DNA of 64,000 nucleotides from Candidatus Methanimicrococcus labiotermitis (GTDB lineage Archaea; Halobacteriota; Methanosarcinia; Methanosarcinales; Methanosarcinaceae): NCBI GenBank assembly GCA_009784005.1, contig WRCE01000006.1, positions 1 to 64,000 of the forward strand, read 5' to 3'. Shown piece by piece: positions 37,536 to 48,127 of this stretch (position 1 is its first letter; each line of letters starts with the position of its first letter). The notes under the pieces were generated by a model. It saw only the letters and a program-made list of their open reading frames with translations, ran no database searches and was not told where the DNA came from. The position numbers and the translations under genes were made by a program.

Positions 37536-38627
37536 ATGTTTGAGATGTCTGTCGGTCCCGGTCCGCTGACAACGAATCGGAAAGTATGGCTGGCAATGGT
37601 TGCCATTATGGCTGTTCTTTGCTGCATCATCATGACTTTGTTTTATTTTCAGGAATTGTTTATTGTCATTCTTTTCGGGCTGTGTCTTATTTCATTGATG
37701 GACAAGACGCTTCGTATTTTTCATAAGTACACGGCAAAATACAACAAAAAACAAAAGCGAATGATTGCCGCCTCGATCATCATTTCTTTCATCATCGTTT
37801 TCGGGTATCTGATTATGGCGCAAATTTTTAATTTGTCGTCTTTGTTCGCGGATTTGACAAATATTGAGATTATGATTGCCGTCGGCACTCAAATCTTAAC
37901 GGAAATGTTGGAGTTTCTTCCCGAAATGGTAACGGACAAGGTTCACGAATTGATTGACAGCGTTTCTGATATGTTTTTTATGTATGCCCGTATTTTGCTG
38001 TCACAGGCTTTTCTTTATCTCATTACGATTGTGTTGATTTACCCGGTCATGTTTTCGATGTACTTTAAAGAGCGGGAAAATATCAAACAAAGGATTTCGG
38101 ATTTGATTCCGTTCCGGTTTGAAAAGGAATTTAAGCATATGTCATCCGCGATTTTGACGCGGTCCAATAATTTCTTCGTTGCCAAGATTATTGAAAGCGT
38201 CGGCGTCGCGACGATTTGCTGTATCGGCTTTTATTTGATCGGCCTTCCCGGGTGGCTGTTTTTTGGCATTTTGGTGGGGCTTTTCAACAATGTCCCGTAT
38301 TTCGGCCCTGTCATTTCAGCGGTCCCCGCGATTTTCGTCGGTTTGATTGTCGGCTGGAAGGTCGCCGTCTTGGCGCTCATCGTTTGTACGATTGCGCAGC
38401 TTATTGACAATATTTATTTCATCCCGTTCATGATTTCAAGCAAAATCAACGTCAACCCGTTTACAACCGTTTTATTGATCCTGACGTTCTCTCAGCTCTA
38501 CGGTCCCCTCGGTATGATTTTATGTCTGCCGATCTATGTCGTTTCTAAAATCATATTAATTGAAGCGTATAATCTGCTTGTTCTGATTTTCCCTGAAAAA
38601 ATCGAAGACGTGGAAGTCGAATCGTAA
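37536..38627 (+). CDS. AI-2E family transporter-like membrane protein
   Basis: LVGLFNNVPYFGPVISAVPAIFVGLIVGWKVAVLALIVCTIAQLIDNIYFIPFMISSKINVNP signature. Confidence 0.85.
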   Translation: MFEMSVGPGPLTTNRKVWLAMVAIMAVLCCIIMTLFYFQELFIVILFGLCLISLMDKTLRIFHKYTAKYNKKQKRMIAASIIISFIIVFGYLIMAQIFNLSSLFADLTNIEIMIAVGTQILTEMLEFLPEMVTDKVHELIDSVSDMFFMYARILLSQAFLYLITIVLIYPVMFSMYFKERENIKQRISDLIPFRFEKEFKHMSSAILTRSNNFFVAKIIESVGVATICCIGFYLIGLPGWLFFGILVGLFNNVPYFGPVISAVPAIFVGLIVGWKVAVLALIVCTIAQLIDNIYFIPFMISSKINVNPFTTVLLILTFSQLYGPLGMILCLPIYVVSKIILIEAYNLLVLIFPEKIEDVEVES

Positions 38628-38901
38628 AAAATGATGTAAAATCGGCTCGGCGCCTTTCATCGTAAAAAATTAAATAAAATCAGCGCCTTTATTTTGTCGC
38701 GTGCCTGAAAGCACGGATTAATTTAATCAGACCATTATTATTGAATCGTAATGAATCGACATCATTTTTATAAAAACGACACGAATCAACATGAATCAAT
38801 ATGAATTAACATGAATTTCATGAACCAACATGAACCAACATGAATTAACATAAATCAACATGAATCAACATAAATTAACGTTTATATTTGAGGTGAGAAA
38901 A

Positions 38902-39039
38902 TTGGCACGATACATTTGCGCGGTTTGCGGTTACGTTTACAATGAAGAGGCAGAAGGAACGCTTTTTAAAGACCTTCCCGACGACTGGATCTGTCCGGTT
39001 TGCGGCGAAGGAAAAGAAGAATTTGAATTGGGCGAATAA
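38902..39039 (+). CDS. Rubredoxin
   Basis: TTG start after [51 protein letters not shown]; CxxC...CPVC. Confidence 0.9.
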   Translation: MARYICAVCGYVYNEEAEGTLFKDLPDDWICPVCGEGKEEFELGE

Positions 39040-39225
39040 TCTAAAAATGCGTATAATTCAAGCTCAAAACATATGTGTAATATATAAACACAATTATAAA
39101 AAACATATGAAGCGCGGCATATTTCTTCTGCCGCTCTTTTTTTCCTTGTTCTTCCCCTTCTCCTTATTTCCTTGTTCTTCCCTTCTCTTCCTTCTTATTT
39201 CCTTGTTATTCCTTCTTATTCCCTG

Positions 39226-40044
39226 TTATTCCTTAATCTTCTCTGCTATTCCTTGTTTCTCATCCCTCTCCTGAAAAGCCGTACATATCATTGAAAACTC
39301 ACACCAGTTGCACAGTTTCCCGACACGCGGGTGAAAATTATTTTCCCACGCGGCAAGTTCAATTGTTTGAATCAAGCCGACAATCTCTTTTTTGACGTCA
39401 TTGATTTCAGTTTCCGTTTTTTTGAATCGTATCTCTTTGTTGTGTTTCAGGTAATTGTAAATGACTTCTACATCGCGGCCTTCATACTGAGGATACTTTT
39501 TTCTCACGCCTATTTGGTAAAGCGAAAGCTGCCGGTCGTTTTTTAAATATGACTCGTCGGGAATTGTTTTTGCCGTTTTGTAATCGTGGATTTCCAAATT
39601 CCCGTTTGTTTTATTCAAAGCGAGCCGGTCAATGAATCCCATCACTTTAAAGCCTTCAATGTTGACGTCGATTCTCTCTTCAACCGAGAGCGTTTCTTCT
39701 TTGTCGAAAGGGTGATGCGTTTGATAATAGTCGGTTAATATTCGTTTTCCCTGTAAGAAGTAATCGTTTTCCGTCAATTCCTCATTGACGATTTTGAGGT
39801 CAGAAGGCCGGTTTTCCCAGGCGGTTTCGTATTTGTCAAGAAGCCCGACCAGCGTGATTTTATCATAGGGATTTCTTTTTCGCCTTCTGTAGAGGTCTTC
39901 TAAGGCGGCGTGAACGGAAGCGCCCATGTGCGCCTCGATGCCGGTAAATGGCGCCTCGAGCTTTATTTTATCCAAATATTTGTATTTGTAGGAGAGGGGG
40001 CACTTTTCAAAGGTTGAGAGGCGGGAGTGGGAGTAAATTGTCAT
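39226..40044 (-). CDS. PD-(D/E)XK nuclease superfamily (RecB/Cas4-like) protein
   Basis: YSHSRLSTFEKCPLSYKYKYLDKI, LEIHDYKTAKTIPDE, LCNWCEFSMIC. Confidence 0.85.
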   Translation of the reverse strand: MTIYSHSRLSTFEKCPLSYKYKYLDKIKLEAPFTGIEAHMGASVHAALEDLYRRRKRNPYDKITLVGLLDKYETAWENRPSDLKIVNEELTENDYFLQGKRILTDYYQTHHPFDKEETLSVEERIDVNIEGFKVMGFIDRLALNKTNGNLEIHDYKTAKTIPDESYLKNDRQLSLYQIGVRKKYPQYEGRDVEVIYNYLKHNKEIRFKKTETEINDVKKEIVGLIQTIELAAWENNFHPRVGKLCNWCEFSMICTAFQERDEKQGIAEKIKE

Positions 40045-40222
40045 TCCTTTAAATTAGTTTTACAGAATTATATAACTTGTTTCTAAAACTTGTTTCAAAC
40101 CTGAGTTCCAATGAGAAGAACCATATATTTTGGCGTTCAAGTATCATGTTAATGTATGAATTTACAGGATAATTACTGAATAATTTACAGGATAATTTAC
40201 AGGATAATTTTCAGGAGATATA

Positions 40223-40717
40223 ATGGATGATTTTTACAGTGATCAATTTGATTTTATTGTTTTTCGCGTTGTTGTTCCGGTTGATCAAGCTTATTTGCAC
40301 GTTAATTTACAAGCTTATTCACTTTTTGATTTCAAAGCTGATTCACAGGCGCAAAGAATGAAAATATCAAAAACCGTCGGGCGCGTCACGTTGGTTTTGG
40401 AGGGCAAGGATGTCGGCGGCGATTTGCTTGTCACTTTGACGGGCGGCGCAGCTCACATCGGCGCCGCCGCCTTGGCTTACCGCGACTCTGAAACGGGACG
40501 GACCACGGCTTCCGTTCTTTGTGCCCCCGGGCACAAGGAAGAGGAAATCGCTTTAAGGGGCTCAAAAATTATCAGCAAAGGGTTGAACAAGACGGTTTTG
40601 TTCTCCGTCGGCATTCATTTGGATGACATTACGCCTGAAGAAATCGCCGAAATCGAAAAGGCGTGCATGGAAATTATTGAAAACAGTTTGAACAGTTTTA
40701 CCGGTTTGAACAGTTAG
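40223..40717 (+). CDS. Prenylated-flavin chaperone (LpdD)-like protein, adjacent to ubiX; TAG stop followed by TAA two codons later
   Basis: GRVTLVLEGKDVGGDLLVTLTGGAAHIGAAALAYRD...VLCAPGHKEEEIALRGSKIISKGLNKTVLFSVGIHLDDITPEEI; family assignment from memory of UbiX-linked proteins. Confidence 0.5.
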   Translation: MDDFYSDQFDFIVFRVVVPVDQAYLHVNLQAYSLFDFKADSQAQRMKISKTVGRVTLVLEGKDVGGDLLVTLTGGAAHIGAAALAYRDSETGRTTASVLCAPGHKEEEIALRGSKIISKGLNKTVLFSVGIHLDDITPEEIAEIEKACMEIIENSLNSFTGLNS

Positions 40718-40859
40718 AACAGTTAAACAGTTTCAACAGTTTAACAGTTTAACAGTTTGACAATTTGAACATTTTGAGAACAGTAAAAAATTGATAAATG
40801 ACGGGGATAAACCGGATAAACGGAAGTTAACGGAATAATCGGAATAATCGGGGATAAAG

Positions 40860-41420
40860 ATGGAACTTATTATCGGAATCAGCGGTGCATCAGGCGTCGG
40901 TTACGGCATCAGGCTGCTTGAGATTCTCAGCAAAACCGCCATTCATACGCATTTGATTATGACAAAAGCGGCACAAGAAATTATTTTGACGGAAACCGAC
41001 AACGACCCCGACGCCATTAAAAAATTGGCGAATGTTGTTTATGACGAAACCGACTTTTTCGCGCCGATTGCGAGCGGCTCTTATAAAACGGCGGGCATGA
41101 TTATTGCGCCGTGCAGCATGAAAACCCTTGGTCAAATCGCGAGCGGCATTGGCGATAATTTACTGGTTCGCGCGGCGGATGTCTGCCTGAAAGAAGAACG
41201 AAAATTGATTCTGATGGTACGCGAAACGCCCCTCAGTTTGATTCACTTGGAAAACATGGTAACGGCAAAAAGAGCGGGGGCCGTGATTCTTCCCGCCGCC
41301 CCCGGCTTTTACAACAGGCCGGAAACAATTGACGACCTGTTCAACACGATGGCGGGGCGGGCGCTGGATTTGGCGGGTATTGAAAACAATGTTTATAAGC
41401 GCTGGCGCGAAAGCGATTGA
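40860..41420 (+). CDS. ubiX: UbiX family flavin prenyltransferase
   Basis: MELIIGISGASGVGYGIRLLEIL, APCSMKTLGQIASGIGDNLLVRAADVCLKEERKLILMVRETPLSLIHLENM. Confidence 0.95.
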   Translation: MELIIGISGASGVGYGIRLLEILSKTAIHTHLIMTKAAQEIILTETDNDPDAIKKLANVVYDETDFFAPIASGSYKTAGMIIAPCSMKTLGQIASGIGDNLLVRAADVCLKEERKLILMVRETPLSLIHLENMVTAKRAGAVILPAAPGFYNRPETIDDLFNTMAGRALDLAGIENNVYKRWRESD

Positions 41421-41512
41421 TTTTCATCATCGCGGTATTTGCGCGCCGCAGCTCTTTTTACTGTCCCTTAATTCTTTTTTAATTTTTTTAAAATCATCTC
41501 AATTCCCTTGTG

Positions 41513-41553
41513 ACCGTAGATTGCGAGCAGCCTACGGCTGCCGCAATCTCGGT
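41513..41553. repeat. Hairpin (inverted repeat)
   Basis: accgtagattgcgagcagcctacggctgccgcaatctcggt. Confidence 0.65.
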
Positions 41554-41626
41554 CTTCGTTATATCGTGAATGAGAGAATTTCAATTCTGTTATTGTTCTT
41601 CTGTTATTGTTCTTCTGTTATTGTTA

Positions 41627-44164
41627 TTATCTGTACGCCATGAAGTAATCGTCATCAGGCAGATCCTTATTTTTGATGTAATCCGCCATCTTTTCATACG
41701 TCTTATTCAAGTTTTCGTCAACAGACGGCTTGACGGCGCCAAACGCTTTTTCAAAGTCGGCGCGCGTGATTTCTTTCGTGTCCATGTTTTCGCGCAGCGC
41801 GGTCATGACGGCTTCGCGGCAAACGGCTTCGATATCGGCGCCGGTGTACCGCTCTGTCTTTTCCGCCAGTTCATCGATGTTGACATCGGCGGCGAGGGGT
41901 GTCTTTTTCAAGTATATCTCAAAGACGGCTTTTCTGCCGGGGAGGTCGGGGGCGCCGACATAGACGAGACGGTCCAATCTGCCGGGGCGGATGAGGGCGG
42001 GGTCTAAGGTGTCCGGTCTGTTTGTGGCGGCAATGATGAAGACGTCTTTTAATCGTTCGATGCCGTCCATTTCAACAAGCATTTGGTTGAGCGTGCTTTC
42101 GGCGACCGAGCGCGTGCCGACGGATCCGCTTTCGCGGGTGGTCGCGAATGCGTCGATTTCGTCGAAGAAGATGATTGTCGGTGACGCTTGTTTCGCTTTT
42201 CTGAATATTTCTTTCATTGCTTTTTCGGATTCGCCGACCCATTTTAACAGGAGTTCCGTGCTTTTGACGCTGATGAAGCTTGCCTCGGATTCGTGGGCAA
42301 CGGCCTGCGCGAGCATTGTTTTTCCGGTTCCGGGAGGGCCGTACAGGAGGATGCCTGTCGGGGGGTCTATTCCGAATTGGATGAATTTTTCGGGGTGTTT
42401 TAAGGGCCACTCGACGGTTTCGATGATTTGTTGTTTGACGTTTTCCAAGCCGCCGATGTCTTTCCAGCTCACTTCGGGGATTTCGACGTATATTTCGCGA
42501 AGCGCTGACGGTTCGCTGTTTTTGAGCGCGCGCTCAAAGTCTTTGTTGGCAACAACGAGTGCATTCAGCACTTCGTCGCTTAAGTTTTCATCAAGGTCAA
42601 CCGTCGGCGCGATTCTTCGAACGGCGTTTAACGCGGCTTCGCGGCAGAGGGCGGCTAAGTCGGCGCCGACATAGCCCTGCGTTTGGGCGGCTGTTTCTTT
42701 GAAGAGTTTTTTGGCGTTTGCTTCATACTGGTCTTTCGCGGCCGCCAATTTTTTTGTCAGGTCGGCGATGGCGGCTTTATCCTCGTTTTCCGTGTCTTTG
42801 TTGCCCGACTCGGCGTTGCGCTTGACGGTTTCTTTTGCTTTTCTGAGGGCGGATTCGATTTTTTTGATTTTCGGGTAACCTTCAAGCGGCATGGCGCGGG
42901 TATGGATTTGTATGATCTCTTCTCTGCCGGCGGCGTCAGGCGCGCTTATTTCGATTTCGCGGTCGAAACGGCCGGGGCGGCGCAGAGCGGGGTCTATGGA
43001 GTGCAGTCGGTTGGTTGTCGCAATGACGAAGACCTGTGATGTGTCCATCATGCCGTCCATAACCGCTAAGAGTTGGGACACGATTCGTCTTTCCACTTCG
43101 CCCGATTGTTCTCTTTTGGGGGCGATGGAATCGATTTCGTCGATAAATATGATTGCCGGCGCGTTTTTCGCGGCCTCGGCGAACAGTTCTCTTATTTTTT
43201 CTTCGCTTTGGCCGTAACCGCTTTTCATGATTTCGGGGCCTGCGACGTAGTAGAAGTTGGCGCCGATTTCATCAGCGACGGCGCGAGCAATGATTGTTTT
43301 TCCGGTTCCCGGGATGCCGTGCAGGATTAGTCCTTTGGGCGGGCTGATTTTGAGTTTTTTGAACAGGCGCGGCTGTTTCATCGGCATTTCAACGGTTTCG
43401 CGAATTTCTGTCAGTTTATCGCCGAGACCGCCGATGTCTTCGTAGGAGATGTGCTTTTTACGAAATCCGCCGGCGCTTTTTTCAAACGATATCAGGGTTT
43501 CGTCGGTGATTGTCACCGGTGATTTGGAGGGGGTGACTTGGGTTACGATGAATTCGACTGTTTGCTTTTTCATTTCGGGCTGGGACACGTCGTTTAATCC
43601 CAGCAGGTCTTTTCTGACAGGAACGATGTCTTCTTTCACCAAGCAGCGTTCTCTTAAGTTGTAGCGGATGCGGTCTTCAATCTCGCCGGTCAGTACGAGT
43701 TTTTCTTCTTCAAGCGGGGCGACGGTTATTTTTTTCGCGGGAACCGCTTTTGTTTTACGAAGCGTCACTTTGTCGCCGACGGTGACTTTTGCGTTGTAGC
43801 GAATGAATGTGTCGATGCGTACCGTCTCTTCCGTCAGTCCGTCCAAAATATTCGCTTTCCATACGCGCGCAACGGTTTTTCGTTCGCCTTCGATTTCGAT
43901 GATTTCACCGACGGCGGTTCCGATGATTCCCATGATTTCAGGTGTCAGCTGAATGATGCCTTTGCCGTAATCGTCGCTCGGGTAAACCTTTTCAACTTCC
44001 ATTTGAAGTTCATCTTGCTTGACAGGCCGCGCCGCGGCCCTCTCGGCTTTCTTTTCAGGCACCGGGTCATCCGCGATTAGTTTTCTCTGTCCCGATTTCG
44101 GCTGCGAAATATTTTCATTACCCGTTTCTTCCGTTTCGATAATCATGTTCCTTTTCATTGTCAT
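41627..44164 (-). CDS. CDC48/VCP-like AAA+ ATPase (two AAA domains)
   Basis: GIPGTGKTIIARAVADE, GPPGTGKTMLAQAVAHE, FIDEIDSIAPKRE, FFDEIDAFATTRE. Confidence 0.95.
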   Translation of the reverse strand: MTMKRNMIIETEETGNENISQPKSGQRKLIADDPVPEKKAERAAARPVKQDELQMEVEKVYPSDDYGKGIIQLTPEIMGIIGTAVGEIIEIEGERKTVARVWKANILDGLTEETVRIDTFIRYNAKVTVGDKVTLRKTKAVPAKKITVAPLEEEKLVLTGEIEDRIRYNLRERCLVKEDIVPVRKDLLGLNDVSQPEMKKQTVEFIVTQVTPSKSPVTITDETLISFEKSAGGFRKKHISYEDIGGLGDKLTEIRETVEMPMKQPRLFKKLKISPPKGLILHGIPGTGKTIIARAVADEIGANFYYVAGPEIMKSGYGQSEEKIRELFAEAAKNAPAIIFIDEIDSIAPKREQSGEVERRIVSQLLAVMDGMMDTSQVFVIATTNRLHSIDPALRRPGRFDREIEISAPDAAGREEIIQIHTRAMPLEGYPKIKKIESALRKAKETVKRNAESGNKDTENEDKAAIADLTKKLAAAKDQYEANAKKLFKETAAQTQGYVGADLAALCREAALNAVRRIAPTVDLDENLSDEVLNALVVANKDFERALKNSEPSALREIYVEIPEVSWKDIGGLENVKQQIIETVEWPLKHPEKFIQFGIDPPTGILLYGPPGTGKTMLAQAVAHESEASFISVKSTELLLKWVGESEKAMKEIFRKAKQASPTIIFFDEIDAFATTRESGSVGTRSVAESTLNQMLVEMDGIERLKDVFIIAATNRPDTLDPALIRPGRLDRLVYVGAPDLPGRKAVFEIYLKKTPLAADVNIDELAEKTERYTGADIEAVCREAVMTALRENMDTKEITRADFEKAFGAVKPSVDENLNKTYEKMADYIKNKDLPDDDYFMAYR

Positions 44165-44269
44165 GAGTCTCTCTTTTTTAGACGCTTTATAGAATTTTAA
44201 CCGACTGATTTTGATTTAAAATAATTTAATTCTTCCTGATATGATTTAATTCTCTTGATATGATTTAAT

Positions 44270-44375
44270 TCTTTCTTCTTCTTCTTCTTTCTTCTTCTTT
44301 CTTCTTCTTTCTTCTTTCTTCTTCTTTCTTCTTCTTTCTTCTTCTTTCTTCTTCTTTCTTCTTCGTTCTTTTTCT
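44270..44375. repeat. TTCTTCTTTC microsatellite
   Basis: Directly visible. Confidence 0.9.
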
Positions 44376-44481
44376 TTCTTATTTTTTCTGAAAATCTTTC
44401 GTTTCCGAATGAATAATTTTTCCTGAATAAATTATTTTGACGGCAGTAAACTATAAAGCTAATCCCCGTTAAATTAACTCT

Positions 44482-45477
44482 ATGAATCCGTCTGTTCCTT
44501 CGTTTTCCGACTCTTCATATTCTGACCCTTTAGCCCCCGCTCCTCCCTCTTTTGAAGATTTCAACCCTGCCAAAGCGGAAAAGAAGATCATTAAATTCAT
44601 TCGCAAATCTGTTAAAAAATCGGGAACATCAGGCATTGTTCTTGGCCTCAGCGGCGGCCTTGATTCGGCAGTGGTCGCCGCTTTGTCGGTGAAAGCCGCG
44701 GGCGCGAGAAACGTCTATCCCATTTTCTTTTACGACGAAGGCCTTGAATCAAACACGGAAAGCACAAAAAACACAAATAACATAAATAACACTAATAACA
44801 CAAAAAGCACAAAAAACGCAGACAACACGGAATTCGCCTCCACCGACCTTGAGGACGCTCTCGCCCTCACAGACCGTCTCGACCTCCCCCTTCAAAGAAT
44901 CAACTTATCTCTCCTCTTCTCTGCCGCAAAATCGTCTTTCGCCGTCCGCTCCGCGCCCTTAAGCGACTTCAAAGTCAACTCTCTCTTTTGGGAGTTCGGC
45001 GAAACACCCAAGACTTCCGGCAACTTAAAAGCTCGTCTCCATATGTCTTTACTCTATTATTACGCCAACAAAAAGAACCTCCTTGTCATCGGCACGAAAA
45101 ACAAAACCGAACACCTGACCGGCTACTTCACGAAATACGGTGATGGCGGCGTTGACATCGACCCGATTGCGCATCTTTACAAAACAGAGGTCCGCCTCCT
45201 CGCGCGCCACCTCTCCCTCCCTGACTCAATCATCAGAAAAACCCCATCCGCCGGCTTTTGGGACGGCCAGTCTGATGAGGAGGATATGGGCATCCGCTTT
45301 GACCAATTGGATCCGCTGCTTCGGTTTTTTGAAACCCGTGGTACCACTGTTAAATCTAAGGGTTTGAAAAATCTGTTACAAGATCTTGAAATAACCGACA
45401 AGCAATACGAATCGGTCCTTCGCCTCATGGCAGCCGCCAAGCACAAGCAAAAGCCGCCGTCGATGCCGAAGGTTTGA
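44482..45477 (+). CDS. nadE: NH3-dependent NAD+ synthetase with Asn/Thr-rich insertion
   Basis: GIVLGLSGGLDSAVVAALS, GTKNKTEHLTGYFTKYGDGGVDIDPIAHLYKTEV, PSAGFWDGQSDEEDMGI. Confidence 0.93.
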   Translation: MNPSVPSFSDSSYSDPLAPAPPSFEDFNPAKAEKKIIKFIRKSVKKSGTSGIVLGLSGGLDSAVVAALSVKAAGARNVYPIFFYDEGLESNTESTKNTNNINNTNNTKSTKNADNTEFASTDLEDALALTDRLDLPLQRINLSLLFSAAKSSFAVRSAPLSDFKVNSLFWEFGETPKTSGNLKARLHMSLLYYYANKKNLLVIGTKNKTEHLTGYFTKYGDGGVDIDPIAHLYKTEVRLLARHLSLPDSIIRKTPSAGFWDGQSDEEDMGIRFDQLDPLLRFFETRGTTVKSKGLKNLLQDLEITDKQYESVLRLMAAAKHKQKPPSMPKV

Positions 45478-46102
45478 GGCGGAAACCGGAAAAAATTAAA
45501 TAAAAACAGATGGAATCGGCTGGAAACAGGTAGAAATCAGACAGTATTATTAGGCAATATATCAGGCAATATATCATGCAAAAACAAGATGATATATTAG
45601 ACTATACTAAGACAATACAAGGCAATATAAGGTAATAATAAGACGGTAATAAGACTATAATCAGACAATAACAAAACAAACAAAACAATCATTTTACGAC
45701 AAACATTAAAATAAAATTTCGCCCTATCACAAAAACTCATCAAAACTCATCATTCTCGCTCTTAAACACCCATTTCCATCCTAAAACCCCAATCGATCAA
45801 CAATGCTCACCCCCTTAATCTCATCCCCGCGCTTTAAAATCCATGTCGTCGATTATCGACCTTTTCATCGTTTTAAAGTGAAAATCTTCCCTCTTTTCTA
45901 TTTATATGACCGAAAAAGCTTAATATACCGTCTTGCAGTTTTACGCTCTGTATAAGCTCGGGTATTCGTAACGATCACCGAAATTCGGAAAATATCTTGA
46001 AATTCCGTGATTTTCGAACATACTTCGACAATTTGTTGAATTTCGTTCAATTTCCGAATAACAAAGCCCCTGCTTACCATTTCAAATATGGAGGAAATAA
46101 TT

Positions 46103-48127
46103 ATGAAAATGAAACACTTAATCGTTGCATTAATTGTTCTTCTGGCCTTCGTCGGCACCGCAGCAGCGGCTGACAAAGTCGAGATCAGAAGCACAATTTT
46201 GCACTTTGACACCCTCGGTACTGGTGTGACAATTACACCGGAAGAGTGGGCTGGCTTCTACTATAACCTTAACACAGGTGTAAAAAGCGAAACACTCCTT
46301 GTTGCTCAAAACACTACTAAAACAGCAGTTGACATTACTTACACCACCACACGCCAAACTCAAGCTTTCGACTTTGCGGCCTGGAACGCTGCCCCCAGCA
46401 CCATTACATCTTACTGGGTCCTCGGCTTCTTCGCAGAGCCCTATGTTGCACTCAACGGATCAGCAAATAAGATTGCAAAGCTCGTTATTGACAGTGACTC
46501 CACGTACACAATGAGAACAGGAGCTTCCCTTGAACTCGGCTCAGGTTACTCCCTCTATGTTAATCAGATCGATGTCAATGGTGACAAAGTTTACCTTCAG
46601 TTCTTCTACAACGGCAGAGAACTGGGTGACAAGATTCTCACTTCTGGCGACAGCTGGGAGTTCGATGTCAATCTCCTCAACGAAAGAAACTCTCTTGTTA
46701 TGAGAGTTGGCGTTTCTCAGGTTTTCCAGGGAACTGAAACCAGCCTTGTCCAAATCAAAGGCCTTTGGCTTGCTGACTACCAGAACGCATTCGAAGTAAA
46801 GAGTGATGTAGACTACGGAAAATTCGAGGCAGATGCTATCGGCAGTACAAGTTTGGTATATAAAGCCAAGGATGTTGCTCTGTCTGCAGATTTGTCTGTT
46901 GACCTCGGAAGAGGCATCAACCTCCTGACCGAAAAGTACTTCGATGACGGTACACACGCCACTACTTGCAAAGACAAGTTCTACTTCGTTAAGACCTACA
47001 CCGAACCCGGAACCTACGAGGTTCGCAGTGTCGTTGTTCCCAATTTAGTCAATACAAATGGTTACATTGCCGGTACCACTCAGATTTACAACTTCACCAA
47101 CTTCGCAGCCTTCTTCTATGACATTGACTCCGGTCTCTCTACAGAAAATATGACATTGACAGTTGACACTAACGGCTTAGTTAAAAAATCTCCATCAGGT
47201 TTAAATTACACCACAACACCCGGACAGATTGACTTTGCATTCGATGGCTGGACAACAAAGTATTACGTCATGGGTCTCTTTGGTGAAAAATTCGTTCCGC
47301 TTCAAAACGGTACCTCAATAAGATCTGAAAAGATGGCCAAACTCGTTTTCGATGATGACACCAAGTACACATTGAGAACAGGCAGCAGCCTCGAACTCGG
47401 CTCAGGCTATGAGATCAAAGTCAACCAGATTGATGTCAACGGTAGCAAAGTTTACCTCCAGTTCTTCCACAACGGCAAAGAATTGAGTGACAAGATCCTC
47501 GATACAAGCACCACTCCAGCCGCCAGCAACTGGTCATATGAAGTCACTGTCCTCAACGAAAGAAACACTGAGGTTATGAAACTTAGCGTTGCTCAGGTCT
47601 TCCAGGGAACACAGGACAGCCTTGTTGAAATCAAAGGTATTTGGCTTATTGACTACCAAAACGCAACCGAAGTTAAGTCTGACGACAAATACGGTCTCCT
47701 CAAATACGACACTAAGACTGGCAATACCTTGAACTTCGTTCTTGACTCTGAATTCACAATGAACCGTGACGAAAACAGACTCATTGCCAACAACATGTAT
47801 CTGAGAACCGCCGATGCCAACACCTCAATTGCTGGCAACGACAGATTCTACTTCTACGTCTCATACGAGATCGATGGAGCTGACGGCCCCAGCGGCCCCG
47901 GTGTCACACAGCCCCCTGTTGACCCGGAAACACCCCCGACAACACCCCCGACAACTCCGGAAACCCCGGAAACACCCCCGCCGACAACACCCCCCACAAC
48001 ACCCTCTGAACCTGACAAGGAACCCTCCTTCTGGGCTAAGAACATGTGGTTCATCCTCGGCGCTGTCTTGTTGCTCCTCATCATCGCAGGCGCAGCATAC
48101 TACTTCTTGGTTATGAAGAAGAAGTAA
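46103..48127 (+). CDS. S-layer protein, Methanosarcina-type duplicated domain with C-terminal TM anchor
   Basis: Signal peptide; two homologous halves (LELGSGYSLYVNQIDVNGDKVYLQFFYNGREL / LELGSGYEIKVNQIDVNGSKVYLQFFHNGKEL); Pro/Thr-rich stalk; C-term SFWAKNMWFILGAVLLLLIIAGAAYYFLVMKKK. Confidence 0.93.
   Translation: MKMKHLIVALIVLLAFVGTAAAADKVEIRSTILHFDTLGTGVTITPEEWAGFYYNLNTGVKSETLLVAQNTTKTAVDITYTTTRQTQAFDFAAWNAAPSTITSYWVLGFFAEPYVALNGSANKIAKLVIDSDSTYTMRTGASLELGSGYSLYVNQIDVNGDKVYLQFFYNGRELGDKILTSGDSWEFDVNLLNERNSLVMRVGVSQVFQGTETSLVQIKGLWLADYQNAFEVKSDVDYGKFEADAIGSTSLVYKAKDVALSADLSVDLGRGINLLTEKYFDDGTHATTCKDKFYFVKTYTEPGTYEVRSVVVPNLVNTNGYIAGTTQIYNFTNFAAFFYDIDSGLSTENMTLTVDTNGLVKKSPSGLNYTTTPGQIDFAFDGWTTKYYVMGLFGEKFVPLQNGTSIRSEKMAKLVFDDDTKYTLRTGSSLELGSGYEIKVNQIDVNGSKVYLQFFHNGKELSDKILDTSTTPAASNWSYEVTVLNERNTEVMKLSVAQVFQGTQDSLVEIKGIWLIDYQNATEVKSDDKYGLLKYDTKTGNTLNFVLDSEFTMNRDENRLIANNMYLRTADANTSIAGNDRFYFYVSYEIDGADGPSGPGVTQPPVDPETPPTTPPTTPETPETPPPTTPPTTPSEPDKEPSFWAKNMWFILGAVLLLLIIAGAAYYFLVMKKK

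Noticed and set aside
39226-40044. Cas4 gene suggesting a CRISPR locus
   Set aside because: The PD-(D/E)XK protein is Cas4/RecB-like, but there is no CRISPR array or other cas gene in the window.
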